Positions 6,056 to 13,203 of a stretch of 15,326 nucleotides of DNA are shown here, piece after piece. The stretch covers positions 1 through 15,326 of the forward strand of contig CAZPEV010000069.1 of NCBI GenBank assembly GCA_964585635.1, read 5' to 3'. Source of the stretch: CAZPEV01 sp964585635 (GTDB lineage Bacteria; Zixibacteria; MSB-5A5; GN15; JAAZOE01). The first letter of the stretch is position 1. Every line of letters starts with the position of its first letter. The translations under genes and the position numbers were made by a program. Below the pieces are notes generated by a model. It was not told the DNA's origin. It searched no databases and saw nothing but the letters and a program-made list of their open reading frames with translations.

Positions 6056-8698
6056 TCATCCTCCCAGGTCACCTTTCCAGCTCCACGGCCCAACCAGAAC
6101 ATCATTGCTATGCCCCAACCACTCCCAGTCAGGGGGGAGCTTGTCATCTTGGCGGAGTTTTATAAGACGGGTAGGAAGACGGATTTCCCATGGCTCTCCA
6201 ACCGGTTTCTCGTTTCCAGGTGCACCGGTTTGTTCCTTGATTTCCTCCGTAATAGGCAAATAGGTCTTGTCTCCAACGCTGGGCAAATCTCCTCCCATCC
6301 AAGGTCGGCCAGTTGCCAGGTAGAAGTTTACTGCTTTTCTGAATCCGTGGCGCACCGGGATTACAACCCGCGCGTAACCTGATTTCAGGAAATTCTCAAA
6401 CAGGGGATCGCTTTCGTACTTCCTCTGCAGCCGCTTGAGCCACTCTGATGACCGGCCCCAGAAGTATGGGTAAAACACATAACTGATCTTATCCCATTCG
6501 AACGCTTGTTCAAACCACCTCACCCACGCGCCATCATCAAGGAACGAATGGGATTGAATTCTCGGCCCAGCAAAGGGGCTAGGCGCCTGATCCGCCACCT
6601 CATCGTAGCCGACGACCGATTTGTTATCCAGTATCGAAATACAACTTCGTTTCAGTTCGTCGCGTTCGATCTGGCGGTTGATCTCCGGCGGGGACACACC
6701 CAGCACACCTGCCTGTTCTTGTTGCTGTTTCATGGTTTCCAGTTTTACAGCGTAATCATCTTGGAGCTTCTGCCAGGCGGCAGCTATTTTCTCGTAGGTT
6801 TGAAGCCGCCAATTCGCCATCGCGGTATCGGTTCGTTGGCATAACACTGAAATGTTAACAGATAGTTGATTCATATTCCCTGCCGTAATCGAAAGTGGGA
6901 TGGTCCCTTCTATAGGCGGCCGGAACTGAACGTTCTCCACGTGCGATCCTTCCCGGCGACCTGTGTCATCTTCCCCGCGCACCGGACCCTGATTGCCCAA
7001 CAATACATCGACAAAGCATTTTTTAGAAGTATCGCCCGCGGTAACGACGTTGTACGCGGCGTTGTCGTTCGTGAGCCAATTCATGACGACGTTCGCCCCC
7101 GTGGCTGCCAAGCCGTCATCGATCGGAATAACTTCCGAAGCCGATATCATTTGGTCGTCCGCAAATGGATATGAATAGACTTTGGAAACAGTTTTTGTTG
7201 CCGGTGGCGGTGCCTCAACAGCTGTCGCTTGTACCCTCGCAACCCACCTCCCGTAGAAATTCGGTGCCTCCGTTGGCGCTTCGAGGAGCTGATCGGGCCG
7301 TAGCGGTTGATCCAGTTGCTTGTTTCCATCATCATCGAGAATAGGTTGTCCCGCGTGCGGAGGCCCTGCGGAGTAAACCCTAATTGTCCCAAGGGGATCG
7401 GGCGGTACAGGTCTCCTCATCAAAGGCACCGAGTCGGCGGACAAGAGAGACGCGGCCGGTTCAGGCACCATGATGTCAAAGAGCAGACGCTTGCCGTAGT
7501 TGAACACTTGGGCAAGGTACACTTTCTCGACCCATTGATATACGCCACTCGTATTTGTGCCGTCCTTATTTTCAAACTTTTGATCCTCGAGCTCTTCAAA
7601 GGTTTCTATAATTTTTGTCGTCTCGCTTTGCTGAACTCGTTCCGTAACTTTCTTTGCCGCCCTCTGCGTAACGTCTTTGGCTATTTCATTCGCTGATTTC
7701 CTTGTTTCGCTTGACGACCGATCGTAGGCCACCGTCAAGTCCGTCTGTATGTCCACCACGCCAGAGTACTGAGCGTGCAAACCAGCATCTACCTTGGTGT
7801 CCTCATTGAGTGTGTTCTCGATTTCATTTCGCAAACTCACGTGATCGGTCGCAGAGAGTTCCTGCTCGGTTTGTGTCTCCTTGTCAGTCTGGAAATACCT
7901 GTCACGCTCATTTGAAAGACTATGCTTCTGAGCGTGATCGCGCGATTCGCCACTTAAGATGTTCTCGATTCTGGCGATTTCGCCCAATTCATACCGCAGA
8001 ATGTGTTGCTTGACAACGAGCAATTCAGTCACACCAACTGCATGAACCGGTTTTTCAAACGACGCAAATATCTTCGGTGGGAGTAGCAGCATGATCTCCA
8101 ATAGAGTACGAATATCATTCGGTTTGTCAACTGCCGATGGGTTTTGGAGAGCTTGTATTATTAGATTGACAAGCCTTAGATACTGCGCCAACTCATCTAG
8201 AGTCGGACTGAGTAAGAGAAGTTCTGCGTCAGGAGGAGACACCCCGCGATCACGAATAATGTCATGCAGATGCGTTGGCCCCGACGAGCGCAGAATTAAC
8301 AACGCGAGGAACACATCGGCAAGAAGAACATTGAGTGCTGTGAGTTTTTGCTGCTCAGCCTCAGATTCGTACACTTTCGCCAGTTCTTCAGTTAGAGCAA
8401 CCCATTCCTTCTGAGGCGAATCGGCAAGCAGCATCAGAAATCCGTCGCCGCTTCTAACAAAGGCGGACTGACTTAATGAGGCAATAAAACTCAATGTTTG
8501 CTTGCTCAAGAGGTACTCTAGTGCAGCCCGTTCGAAGTCTGTCCATCTATTCAGAGAATGGACCGCTATGTACTCTAATCCTGCGGGTCCCGGATCCGGA
8601 GGGCCGGTCTGAAAGGCGCTAGAGCGCTCAAGTGGAAGCGTCGCAGCGTTCGTACGATCTGGAGGCCGGGACAGACTAAATCGAAAAAGTTCTTCCAT
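6056..8698 (-). CDS. Large uncharacterised protein (880 aa) co-encoded with a patatin phospholipase
   Basis: I cannot assign this protein to a named family. Residues 50-250 are helical and leucine-rich. Residues 250-375 are highly charged and probably coiled coil. Residues 390-419 contain EKVYLAQVFNYGKRLLFDIMVPEPAA, and 420-480 are rich in Pro, Gly and Asp. Residues 480-625 look beta-rich, and 625-680 form a second probable coiled coil with KQQQEQ. The C-terminal domain has FEQAFEWDKISYVFYPYFWGR at 729-749, then DPLFENFLKSGYARVVIPVRHGF. No signal peptide, membrane span, ATPase or nuclease motif is visible. The start ATG has AGAGGAGA in front of it. The patatin gene follows in the same direction, so a structural, carrier or regulatory role for the phospholipase is a working idea only. 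Confidence 0.8.
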   Translation of the reverse strand: MEELFRFSLSRPPDRTNAATLPLERSSAFQTGPPDPGPAGLEYIAVHSLNRWTDFERAALEYLLSKQTLSFIASLSQSAFVRSGDGFLMLLADSPQKEWVALTEELAKVYESEAEQQKLTALNVLLADVFLALLILRSSGPTHLHDIIRDRGVSPPDAELLLLSPTLDELAQYLRLVNLIIQALQNPSAVDKPNDIRTLLEIMLLLPPKIFASFEKPVHAVGVTELLVVKQHILRYELGEIARIENILSGESRDHAQKHSLSNERDRYFQTDKETQTEQELSATDHVSLRNEIENTLNEDTKVDAGLHAQYSGVVDIQTDLTVAYDRSSSETRKSANEIAKDVTQRAAKKVTERVQQSETTKIIETFEELEDQKFENKDGTNTSGVYQWVEKVYLAQVFNYGKRLLFDIMVPEPAASLLSADSVPLMRRPVPPDPLGTIRVYSAGPPHAGQPILDDDGNKQLDQPLRPDQLLEAPTEAPNFYGRWVARVQATAVEAPPPATKTVSKVYSYPFADDQMISASEVIPIDDGLAATGANVVMNWLTNDNAAYNVVTAGDTSKKCFVDVLLGNQGPVRGEDDTGRREGSHVENVQFRPPIEGTIPLSITAGNMNQLSVNISVLCQRTDTAMANWRLQTYEKIAAAWQKLQDDYAVKLETMKQQQEQAGVLGVSPPEINRQIERDELKRSCISILDNKSVVGYDEVADQAPSPFAGPRIQSHSFLDDGAWVRWFEQAFEWDKISYVFYPYFWGRSSEWLKRLQRKYESDPLFENFLKSGYARVVIPVRHGFRKAVNFYLATGRPWMGGDLPSVGDKTYLPITEEIKEQTGAPGNEKPVGEPWEIRLPTRLIKLRQDDKLPPDWEWLGHSNDVLVGPWSWKGDLGG

Positions 8699-8807
8699 CG
8701 TACACTCTCCTCTAAGTCAGCGATGAGATCACATTTTGCAGCATCACCATAAATAAGGTGCACACCTTTTCAGAAGCCATCTATATACTCGCACCGAAGC
8801 AGACAAA

Positions 8808-8822
8808 TGCAATTAAATTGCA
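8808..8822. promoter_or_regulatory. 15-bp palindrome upstream of the 880-aa gene
   Basis: TGCAATT and AATTGCA flank a single central A, forming a perfect dyad typical of a dimeric regulator site. It lies about 110 nt upstream of the 880-aa start codon. A TATATA element at 8782-8787 is nearby, but its spacing to the TTGCAT in the palindrome is 19 bp, which is poor for a promoter. Confidence 0.4.
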
Positions 8823-8965
8823 GATTACCCCTCTCCCTCCACGCATCCACCTCCTTGGACTCCGTAGTCCAAAATGGGTAACCTGCAGCTTGCTGCGGGC
8901 TTAAATAGATTTCAAAATAGAAATCACATTCCAGTCCGCTGATATCATAATTGCGACTATAAGAT

Positions 8966-8994
8966 AATTAAGAAAGAATTCACCGAAATGTCAA
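8966..8994 (-). promoter_or_regulatory. Candidate promoter of the 880-aa/patatin cassette
   Basis: On the minus strand TTGACA (complement of 8989-8994) is followed after 17 bp by TTAATT (complement of 8966-8971). It lies just past the tmRNA 3' end and would give a leader of about 260 nt containing several hairpins. The -10 match is moderate. Confidence 0.45.
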
Positions 8995-9003
8995 TATAAA
9001 AAA

Positions 9004-9361
9004 TGGAGGTGGGGGGAATCGAACCCCCGTCCGAAGAAGACGTCAAACCGCCGACTACGCGCGTAGCCGATCTTTTTTCTCTCGCCTCGGGCCCCGCCGA
9101 TCGGCAGGCATTAGACCCAAGACCAGCCTGTGTTTTTAAGCCGAACAGCCAGACTCTGCTCGGCCGAGCCTTCGTTTCCGTCGCCTTGTCCGGACGCGGA
9201 AGGCCATGCTTCCGGCAAGACGGGCCTCAACTAGCTAAGCTAGGCGGCCATGGCGTAGTTATATTCGCCAGTTGTGTTGTCGCCGGATAGTTAACGAGGT
9301 ACCCGACAATCTCGGCGCGCCAACAGTTCCCCGCCAACTCCGTCGAAACCAGGTCACCCCC
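9004..9361 (-). ncRNA. ssrA: Transfer-messenger RNA (tmRNA)
   Basis: One-piece tmRNA of about 358 nt, which rescues stalled ribosomes and tags nascent chains for proteolysis. The 5' end GGGGGTGACCTGGTTTCGACGG carries the consensus; its first seven bases pair with CACCTCC at the 3' end (one G-U). The T-arm GGGGGTTCGATTCCCCC is perfect. The tag frame (complement of 9240-9284) starts with resume codon GGC and reads GDNTTGEYNYAMAA, then TAG. The terminal YAMAA is a typical degradation signal. The genome continues with T6 after the discriminator A, so CCA is not encoded and must be added. The plus-strand open frame over this gene is spurious. Confidence 0.97.
9240..9284 (-). other. tmRNA proteolysis-tag reading frame (GDNTTGEYNYAMAA)
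   Basis: Fourteen sense codons, from GGC to GCC, and a TAG stop lie in the expected part of the tmRNA, preceded by UAUCC. The resume codon encodes Gly rather than the more usual Ala; Gly resume codons are known. The hydrophobic end AMAA fits recognition by ClpXP-type proteases. Confidence 0.85.
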
Positions 9362-9443
9362 AATTTCGTGCGGAAAAGACAGAGTCAATCGACCTATCTA
9401 TCTTTCAAAGAACATCATGCCCGACATCACTGCCCGCAACCAC

Positions 9444-9471
9444 AAGATACCAAATGCGGCCGGCCTGTCAA
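9444..9471 (-). promoter_or_regulatory. Promoter of the tmRNA gene
   Basis: On the minus strand TTGACA (complement of 9466-9471), a 16-bp spacer and TATCTT (complement of 9444-9449) form a good sigma70-type promoter. Transcription would start about 75 nt before the mature tmRNA 5' end, leaving a leader for RNase P to remove. The spacer contains the palindrome GGCCGGCC next to the -35 box. Confidence 0.7.
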
Positions 9472-9576
9472 GCACCGTTCCCATACCTTAAACGTTCGGC
9501 CGGCCCCGATGTTTCCCTACGGTTATACCATCGACCGGGCCGGGATATTCACCAGCAATTTTGGGGTGGAATGGTC

Positions 9577-9593
9577 GGCCGCGAGAATCGGCC
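9577..9593 (-). terminator. Weak hairpin at the ktrA stop codon
   Basis: GGCCG and CGGCC (9577-9581, 9589-9593) can form a 5-bp stem with a 7-nt loop right at the ktrA stop. No T-run follows on the minus strand, so this is at most a weak terminator before the tmRNA promoter. Confidence 0.25.
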
Positions 9594-10243
9594 TACCCCC
9601 TCAACTTGTCGATTTCCTCGCGCTTGCCCAAGGCGATCAGAACATCGGAAACCTTAATGCGGTAATCGGCTTCGGGGGAAATCGTAAATTCGTTGGTAGA
9701 ACCATCCTTGATGGCGATCAATTGGACATTGTGTTTCTTTCGCAATTTTAATTCCTGCAACGACTTATTGATAAATTTAGACGGGGCTGGAATCTCGGTC
9801 ACGCAGTACTCGCCGGAAAGCGGCAGGTAGTCGACCAGGCTGGTTTCGGCCAGCGACTGCGACAGCTTCAGCGCCATCTGTTTTTCGGGAATAATCGCCT
9901 CGGTGGCCCCCACCGCCCGCAAAATCTTGGCATGGTCCTCGGAGTTGGCCTTGACAATAATCCGCTTGGCCCCCAACTCCCGCAGAAACAGCGTGATTAG
10001 AATCGAGGCGTGGGAATCGGTGCCGGTGGACACGATAAAGCAGTTGAATTTCTCCACTTCGAGATTCTCCAGAAACGCCCGTTCGGTGGCGTTCCCCAGG
10101 ATCGCCAGATGCGTCCGTTCCGACAATTCCTGTACCCGGGTCTTGTCGACGTCGATGGCCGTCACCCGGCATTTGAGGCGGGTCAATTCCTGGGCCACCG
10201 CCGCTCCGAAGTTTCCCAAACCGATAACCGCGAATTCTTTCAT
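9593..10243 (-). CDS. ktrA: KtrA/TrkA-family RCK regulatory subunit of potassium uptake
   Basis: A 216-aa cytoplasmic gating subunit that assembles as an octameric ring under the KtrB channel. Residues 1-120 are a TrkA-N (RCK) Rossmann domain with GLGNFG at 8-13 and Asp31 at the end of the second strand for the nucleotide ribose, then LGNATERAFLENLEVEKFNCFIVSTGTDSHAS. Residues about 135-216 are a TrkA-C domain with LRKKHNVQLIAIKDG. The length fits KtrA/KtrC rather than the duplicated TrkA of enteric bacteria. It begins 11 nt after the ktrB stop, and its AAGGA ribosome site overlaps that stop, so translation is probably coupled. ATP, ADP or cyclic di-AMP responses are known in the family but not shown by the sequence. 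Confidence 0.93.
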   Translation of the reverse strand: MKEFAVIGLGNFGAAVAQELTRLKCRVTAIDVDKTRVQELSERTHLAILGNATERAFLENLEVEKFNCFIVSTGTDSHASILITLFLRELGAKRIIVKANSEDHAKILRAVGATEAIIPEKQMALKLSQSLAETSLVDYLPLSGEYCVTEIPAPSKFINKSLQELKLRKKHNVQLIAIKDGSTNEFTISPEADYRIKVSDVLIALGKREEIDKLRG

Positions 10244-10254
10244 GGAATCGATCC

Positions 10255-11601
10255 TTATCCAATCATGACCGGTTCATCGAGATAGACTATCTCGCCCTGC
10301 TTGGCGGGGCGCGCCAGCGAGTAGGCAAAGGTCAACAATCCCACCCGCCCGATGAACATCGTGATCACCAGCGTCAGTTTGCCCATAAAATGGAGCTTGG
10401 GCGTGAGGCCGGTCGACAATCCCACCGTGCCGAAGGCCGAAACCACCTCAAACAGGCTATCCATAAACATTCCCTGACTGGTCGCGTGAGGAACGTTTTT
10501 ATGCTCGAAAAACATCAAGGCTGCACACATGAAGGTGATGAGTAGAAGCGCCAGCAGCAGCAGGTTCAGGGCGCCGACGACGGATCGGGGAGTGATCGTC
10601 CGTTTGAACGCCGCCACCGAATGCCGACCCTGAACCCGGTTGTAGAGCAACAACGCCAGAATGGCGAACGTTGTCGTCTTGATTCCGCCGCCGGTCGAGC
10701 CGGGACAGGTCCCCACTATCATCAGAAAGATCGTGATCAGCAGGCTCAAATCGGTAAGGCTGGCCTGCGGGATGGAGTCGAATCCGGCGGTTCGGGCGGT
10801 CACCGCCTGGAAAAACGAGTTGGCTATCCAGTCAATCATACCGGAGTGGGCGAAGACGTTGCCGCGTTCGGCGACCACGAACAGCAGCGTCCCGACAATC
10901 AACAATCCGGCCGTCGTGCTGATGCAAAGCTTGGAGTGAAGCGACAGCCGCGATCGCTTGTTCTTGGCGCGATCGAGAACCTCGGCGATGACGACGAAGC
11001 CGAGACCGCCCAGAATGATAAGTAGGGCGATGGTCATGGTGACCGACGGAAAATGGCGATAGCCTTCAAGATTCGACGAGAAGGTGGAAAACCCGGCGTT
11101 GCAGAAAGCGGCGACGGAATGAAAAACGGCATGATAGGCCGCCGTCGCCGTCGGATACTGCAGGCGGAACGAGAGAAACAGGAGGATCGCGCCGATCGCC
11201 TCAACAATAATCGTGGTCGCAAAAACCGCCTTGAGCAATTGACCCGATCGCGCCCGCGTCTCGGATCCGAAGGTCTGCGACAACCCGAGGCGATCCAGCA
11301 GCGGCAGCCGCGTCCCGGTCATCATGAGAAGAATGGTGGCGAAGGTCATGATCCCCAAACCGCCCATTTGAATGAGCAGCATAATCACGACCTGCCCGAA
11401 CAGGGAATAGTCCTTGGCGGTATCCAGCACGACCAGGCCCGTGACGCAGATGGCCGAGGTGGCGGTAAAGAGAGCGTCGATAAACGCCACCGGCCGGCCG
11501 GTGGAACTGAACGGCAGCATGAGCAGAATCGTCCCCACGGCGATTCCCAGGGCAAAGTAGGCGATGATCTTCTGGCCCGGCTTGTTGCTCAGCAGCTCCA
11601 T
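10255..11601 (-). CDS. ktrB: KtrB/TrkH-family potassium (sodium-dependent) uptake channel subunit
   Basis: A 448-aa inner-membrane ion-translocating subunit. The four membrane-pore-membrane repeats show their filter loops: TSAICVTGL (Gly55), AFCNAGFS (Gly170), VTARTAGFD (Gly273) and SAFGTVGLSTG (Gly391/394). The flexible loop after the third pore, MIVGTCPGSTGGGIKTTTF at about 294-312, is the family's gating loop. The length matches KtrB without the extra N-terminal helices of TrkH. The ATG is preceded by CGGAGA. It is the first gene of a two-gene operon with ktrA, so the complex imports K+ for osmotic and pH homeostasis. The promoter upstream of 11601 was not identified with confidence. Confidence 0.95.
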   Translation of the reverse strand: MELLSNKPGQKIIAYFALGIAVGTILLMLPFSSTGRPVAFIDALFTATSAICVTGLVVLDTAKDYSLFGQVVIMLLIQMGGLGIMTFATILLMMTGTRLPLLDRLGLSQTFGSETRARSGQLLKAVFATTIIVEAIGAILLFLSFRLQYPTATAAYHAVFHSVAAFCNAGFSTFSSNLEGYRHFPSVTMTIALLIILGGLGFVVIAEVLDRAKNKRSRLSLHSKLCISTTAGLLIVGTLLFVVAERGNVFAHSGMIDWIANSFFQAVTARTAGFDSIPQASLTDLSLLITIFLMIVGTCPGSTGGGIKTTTFAILALLLYNRVQGRHSVAAFKRTITPRSVVGALNLLLLALLLITFMCAALMFFEHKNVPHATSQGMFMDSLFEVVSAFGTVGLSTGLTPKLHFMGKLTLVITMFIGRVGLLTFAYSLARPAKQGEIVYLDEPVMIG

Positions 11602-11703
11602 AGCTCAAATCTCCGCATTACGCGGGGCAAAGTCAATACCTTATCCGATGCGGCCGTGACGGCTCCCCGTCGGCGGCCTCGACCCGAGCGCTTGAAAACC
11701 GGC

Positions 11704-11735
11704 AAAAAAAAACGGCCCTGAAGCAGAGCCGTTTT
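11704..11735 (-). terminator. Rho-independent terminator of the SANT-like gene
   Basis: On the minus strand a 12-bp stem (complement of 11724-11735 with 11709-11720; outer arms AAAACGGC and GCCGTTTT, one inner G-T pair) closes a 3-nt loop and runs into nine T residues (complement of 11704-11712). It lies 18 nt past the stop at 11754 and insulates the ktrBA operon. Confidence 0.92.
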
Positions 11736-11753
11736 CTTGGCAGGACCGAGGTT

Positions 11754-12107
11754 TTACCATTTCGTGCGGCGATTGTTCCTGCGGGTCGACGCCCAGCGGA
11801 CATTCCGCCGCGGCGTGCGGGGGGTTCTCCGCCGAGTCTGATACTTGGAACCAAAGGTGACATTGGTGGTGGTCGGATTCACCCAATTGGACGGATTCGT
11901 CTTGCGGATGCTCAGCGTGCTGGCCTTGTACCGGATGGAATAAACGGTGCGGCCGAGCTGATTGGCACACCATGTGGTCTGATGATTCCGATAGAACTTG
12001 CGCAGGAAGGCGATTTCCTGGGGCGTCCAGACGCGGGCCATTTTGTTCCGAAAGCTGGTCCGGCGATAGTTTGGACGGGGATTTCTCGGTTTACGCCATG
12101 TCGCCAT
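11754..12107 (-). CDS. Small basic SANT/Myb-like DNA-binding protein
   Basis: A 117-aa, strongly basic protein. Residues 25-67 (VWTPQEIAFLRKFYRNHQTTWCANQLGRTVYSIRYKASTL) match the bacterial SANT/Myb-like helical domain pattern W(T/S)xxExxFLxxxY...xxIAxxLGRTxxSVRxKAxxLGL, found in phage-type and GcrA-like DNA-binding proteins. The N-terminal 24 residues and the tail from 89 are rich in Arg, Asn, Thr and Pro and probably disordered, as in small nucleoid proteins. AAAGGAGT six bases before the ATG sets the start, and a strong terminator follows. It is a stand-alone gene, divergent from the methyltransferase. A nucleoid-associated or regulatory role is inferred; its targets are unknown. Confidence 0.82.
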   Translation of the reverse strand: MATWRKPRNPRPNYRRTSFRNKMARVWTPQEIAFLRKFYRNHQTTWCANQLGRTVYSIRYKASTLSIRKTNPSNWVNPTTTNVTFGSKYQTRRRTPRTPRRNVRWASTRRNNRRTKW

Positions 12108-12404
12108 AATGACTCCTTTTAAAGACGTTGCATTGAATGCGGGCTCCCCTTGTTGGTAAGAACCCAGAGACTACTATCAATCTTATGAGATTATCGGAGT
12201 ATTCCCGTTTTCCTTTATGCCCCAGACCCCAAAAATCTTCGGCCCCAACACCTTCTCTGCCCTTTTTTTGCACAGCGCAAGGAGGCCGTGTCCGGCCCTG
12301 TCGCACGACGACGTCCGGCATTCGGAGCCTCCTGCGGCGCCCGTGCGATCCTTTTTCTCTTGCGCAGCACGATATTTTTCCCTAAATCCCGGTGAGGATC
12401 TCAC
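12108..12404. promoter_or_regulatory. Divergent promoter region between SANT-like and methyltransferase genes
   Basis: This 297-bp region must serve both genes. A plus-strand candidate is TTGTTG then TACTAT with 16-bp spacing, near 12149-12176. Nearer the methyltransferase, AGGAGGC (12280-12286) and GCCTCCT (12327-12333) form the outer stem of a possible long hairpin, flanked by GCGC on both sides. GCATT/AATGC (12130-12140) is a small palindrome in the SANT gene leader. None is decisive. Confidence 0.35.
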
Positions 12405-13166
12405 ATGACCGCCTACGAGAAGTTCGCACGGGTGTACGACCAGATGGGGTCGGACAAGTTCTCGACCCGCATGTTCGCGTACACCCAGCAGATTTTGGCG
12501 CAGATGAAATACCAACCCAAATCAGTCCTCGATCTGGCCTGCGGCACCGGTACCGCCGCGATGATGTGGGCTATCAATAATGTCGTCACATTCGGCATCG
12601 ATGGTTCGGCTCCGATGCTGGCGGTGGCCCGCCGCAAAGCGCGGAAAAAGAAGGCCCGCATCCGCTTTACGCGGCAGCCGCTGACCTCGTTTTGCCTTCC
12701 CCGCCCGGTCGATCTGATCACCTGCTATTATGATTCGCTCAATTATCTGCTTTCCCCGAAAGATCTCATAGCCTGCTTCAGATCGGCCCACCAAACCCTT
12801 CATCCCGGCGGATATTTCATCTTTGACGTCAACACGATCGAGGCGATGAAGGTCATCTGGGGATCACAGGTCTATGGCGGCGAGACGCCGGATTTGGCCT
12901 GGATATGGAGAAACTGCTATTTTCCCAGGTCAAAAACGGCCGAGCTTAAGGCGACTTTCTTCGAGCGCAAAGGGACGAAATGGGAACGATTCGACGAGCT
13001 TCATGTAGAACGGGGATATACGCCCACGGAAATTCGTCAGGCTCTGCAGACCGCCGGCTTTGGCCAGGTGCGCGTTTACGAATGCTTCACCTTCAAGAAG
13101 CCGGAACGCAAGTCGCTTCGGATAGCAGTCATCGCCCGCCAAGGAGATGGCATCGGCCGTCCATGA
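12405..13166 (+). CDS. Class I SAM-dependent methyltransferase
   Basis: A 253-aa Rossmann-fold methyltransferase. Motif I SVLDLACGTGT is at residues 40-50, with the acidic residue of strand 2 in FGIDGS (Asp66), then PMLAVARRKA. Motif IV is DLITCYYDSLNYL at about 103-115, followed by AHQTLHPGGYFIFDVNT. The DSLNYL and FDVNT signature is typical of small-molecule methyltransferases of the Methyltransf_25/UbiE-like type, with a C-terminal beta-rich cap (ELKATFFERKGTKWERFDELHVERGYTPTEI). No nucleic-acid methylation motif (NPPY/DPPY) is present. GTGAGGA lies eight bases before the ATG. The DUF2723 gene follows after 48 nt, so co-transcription is possible, but the substrate is unknown. Confidence 0.9.
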   Translation: MTAYEKFARVYDQMGSDKFSTRMFAYTQQILAQMKYQPKSVLDLACGTGTAAMMWAINNVVTFGIDGSAPMLAVARRKARKKKARIRFTRQPLTSFCLPRPVDLITCYYDSLNYLLSPKDLIACFRSAHQTLHPGGYFIFDVNTIEAMKVIWGSQVYGGETPDLAWIWRNCYFPRSKTAELKATFFERKGTKWERFDELHVERGYTPTEIRQALQTAGFGQVRVYECFTFKKPERKSLRIAVIARQGDGIGRP

Positions 13167-13203
13167 TCGGCCGATCCCGTCATCACGCGGGAGGGCTTAG
13201 CAC

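Larger units (their letters stand above)
8699..9003. other. Gene-free region between the 880-aa gene and tmRNA: long leader with hairpins
   Basis: This 305-bp AT-rich stretch holds the presumed promoter (8966-8994) and leader of the 880-aa gene. Inverted repeats are TTGGACT/AGTCCAA (8855-8861, 8866-8872), CCTGCAGC/GCTGCGGG (8882-8889, 8892-8899, one mismatch), TGCAATT/AATTGCA (8808-8814, 8816-8822) and AAGGTG/CACCTT (8755-8760, 8763-8768). The second resembles the centre of the dispersed repeats. No protein gene is supported. Confidence 0.6.

Noticed and set aside
9003..9290. Plus-strand open frame of 95 codons
   Set aside because: It runs entirely across the tmRNA gene; MEVGGIEPPS is the familiar false translation of an RNA T-arm.
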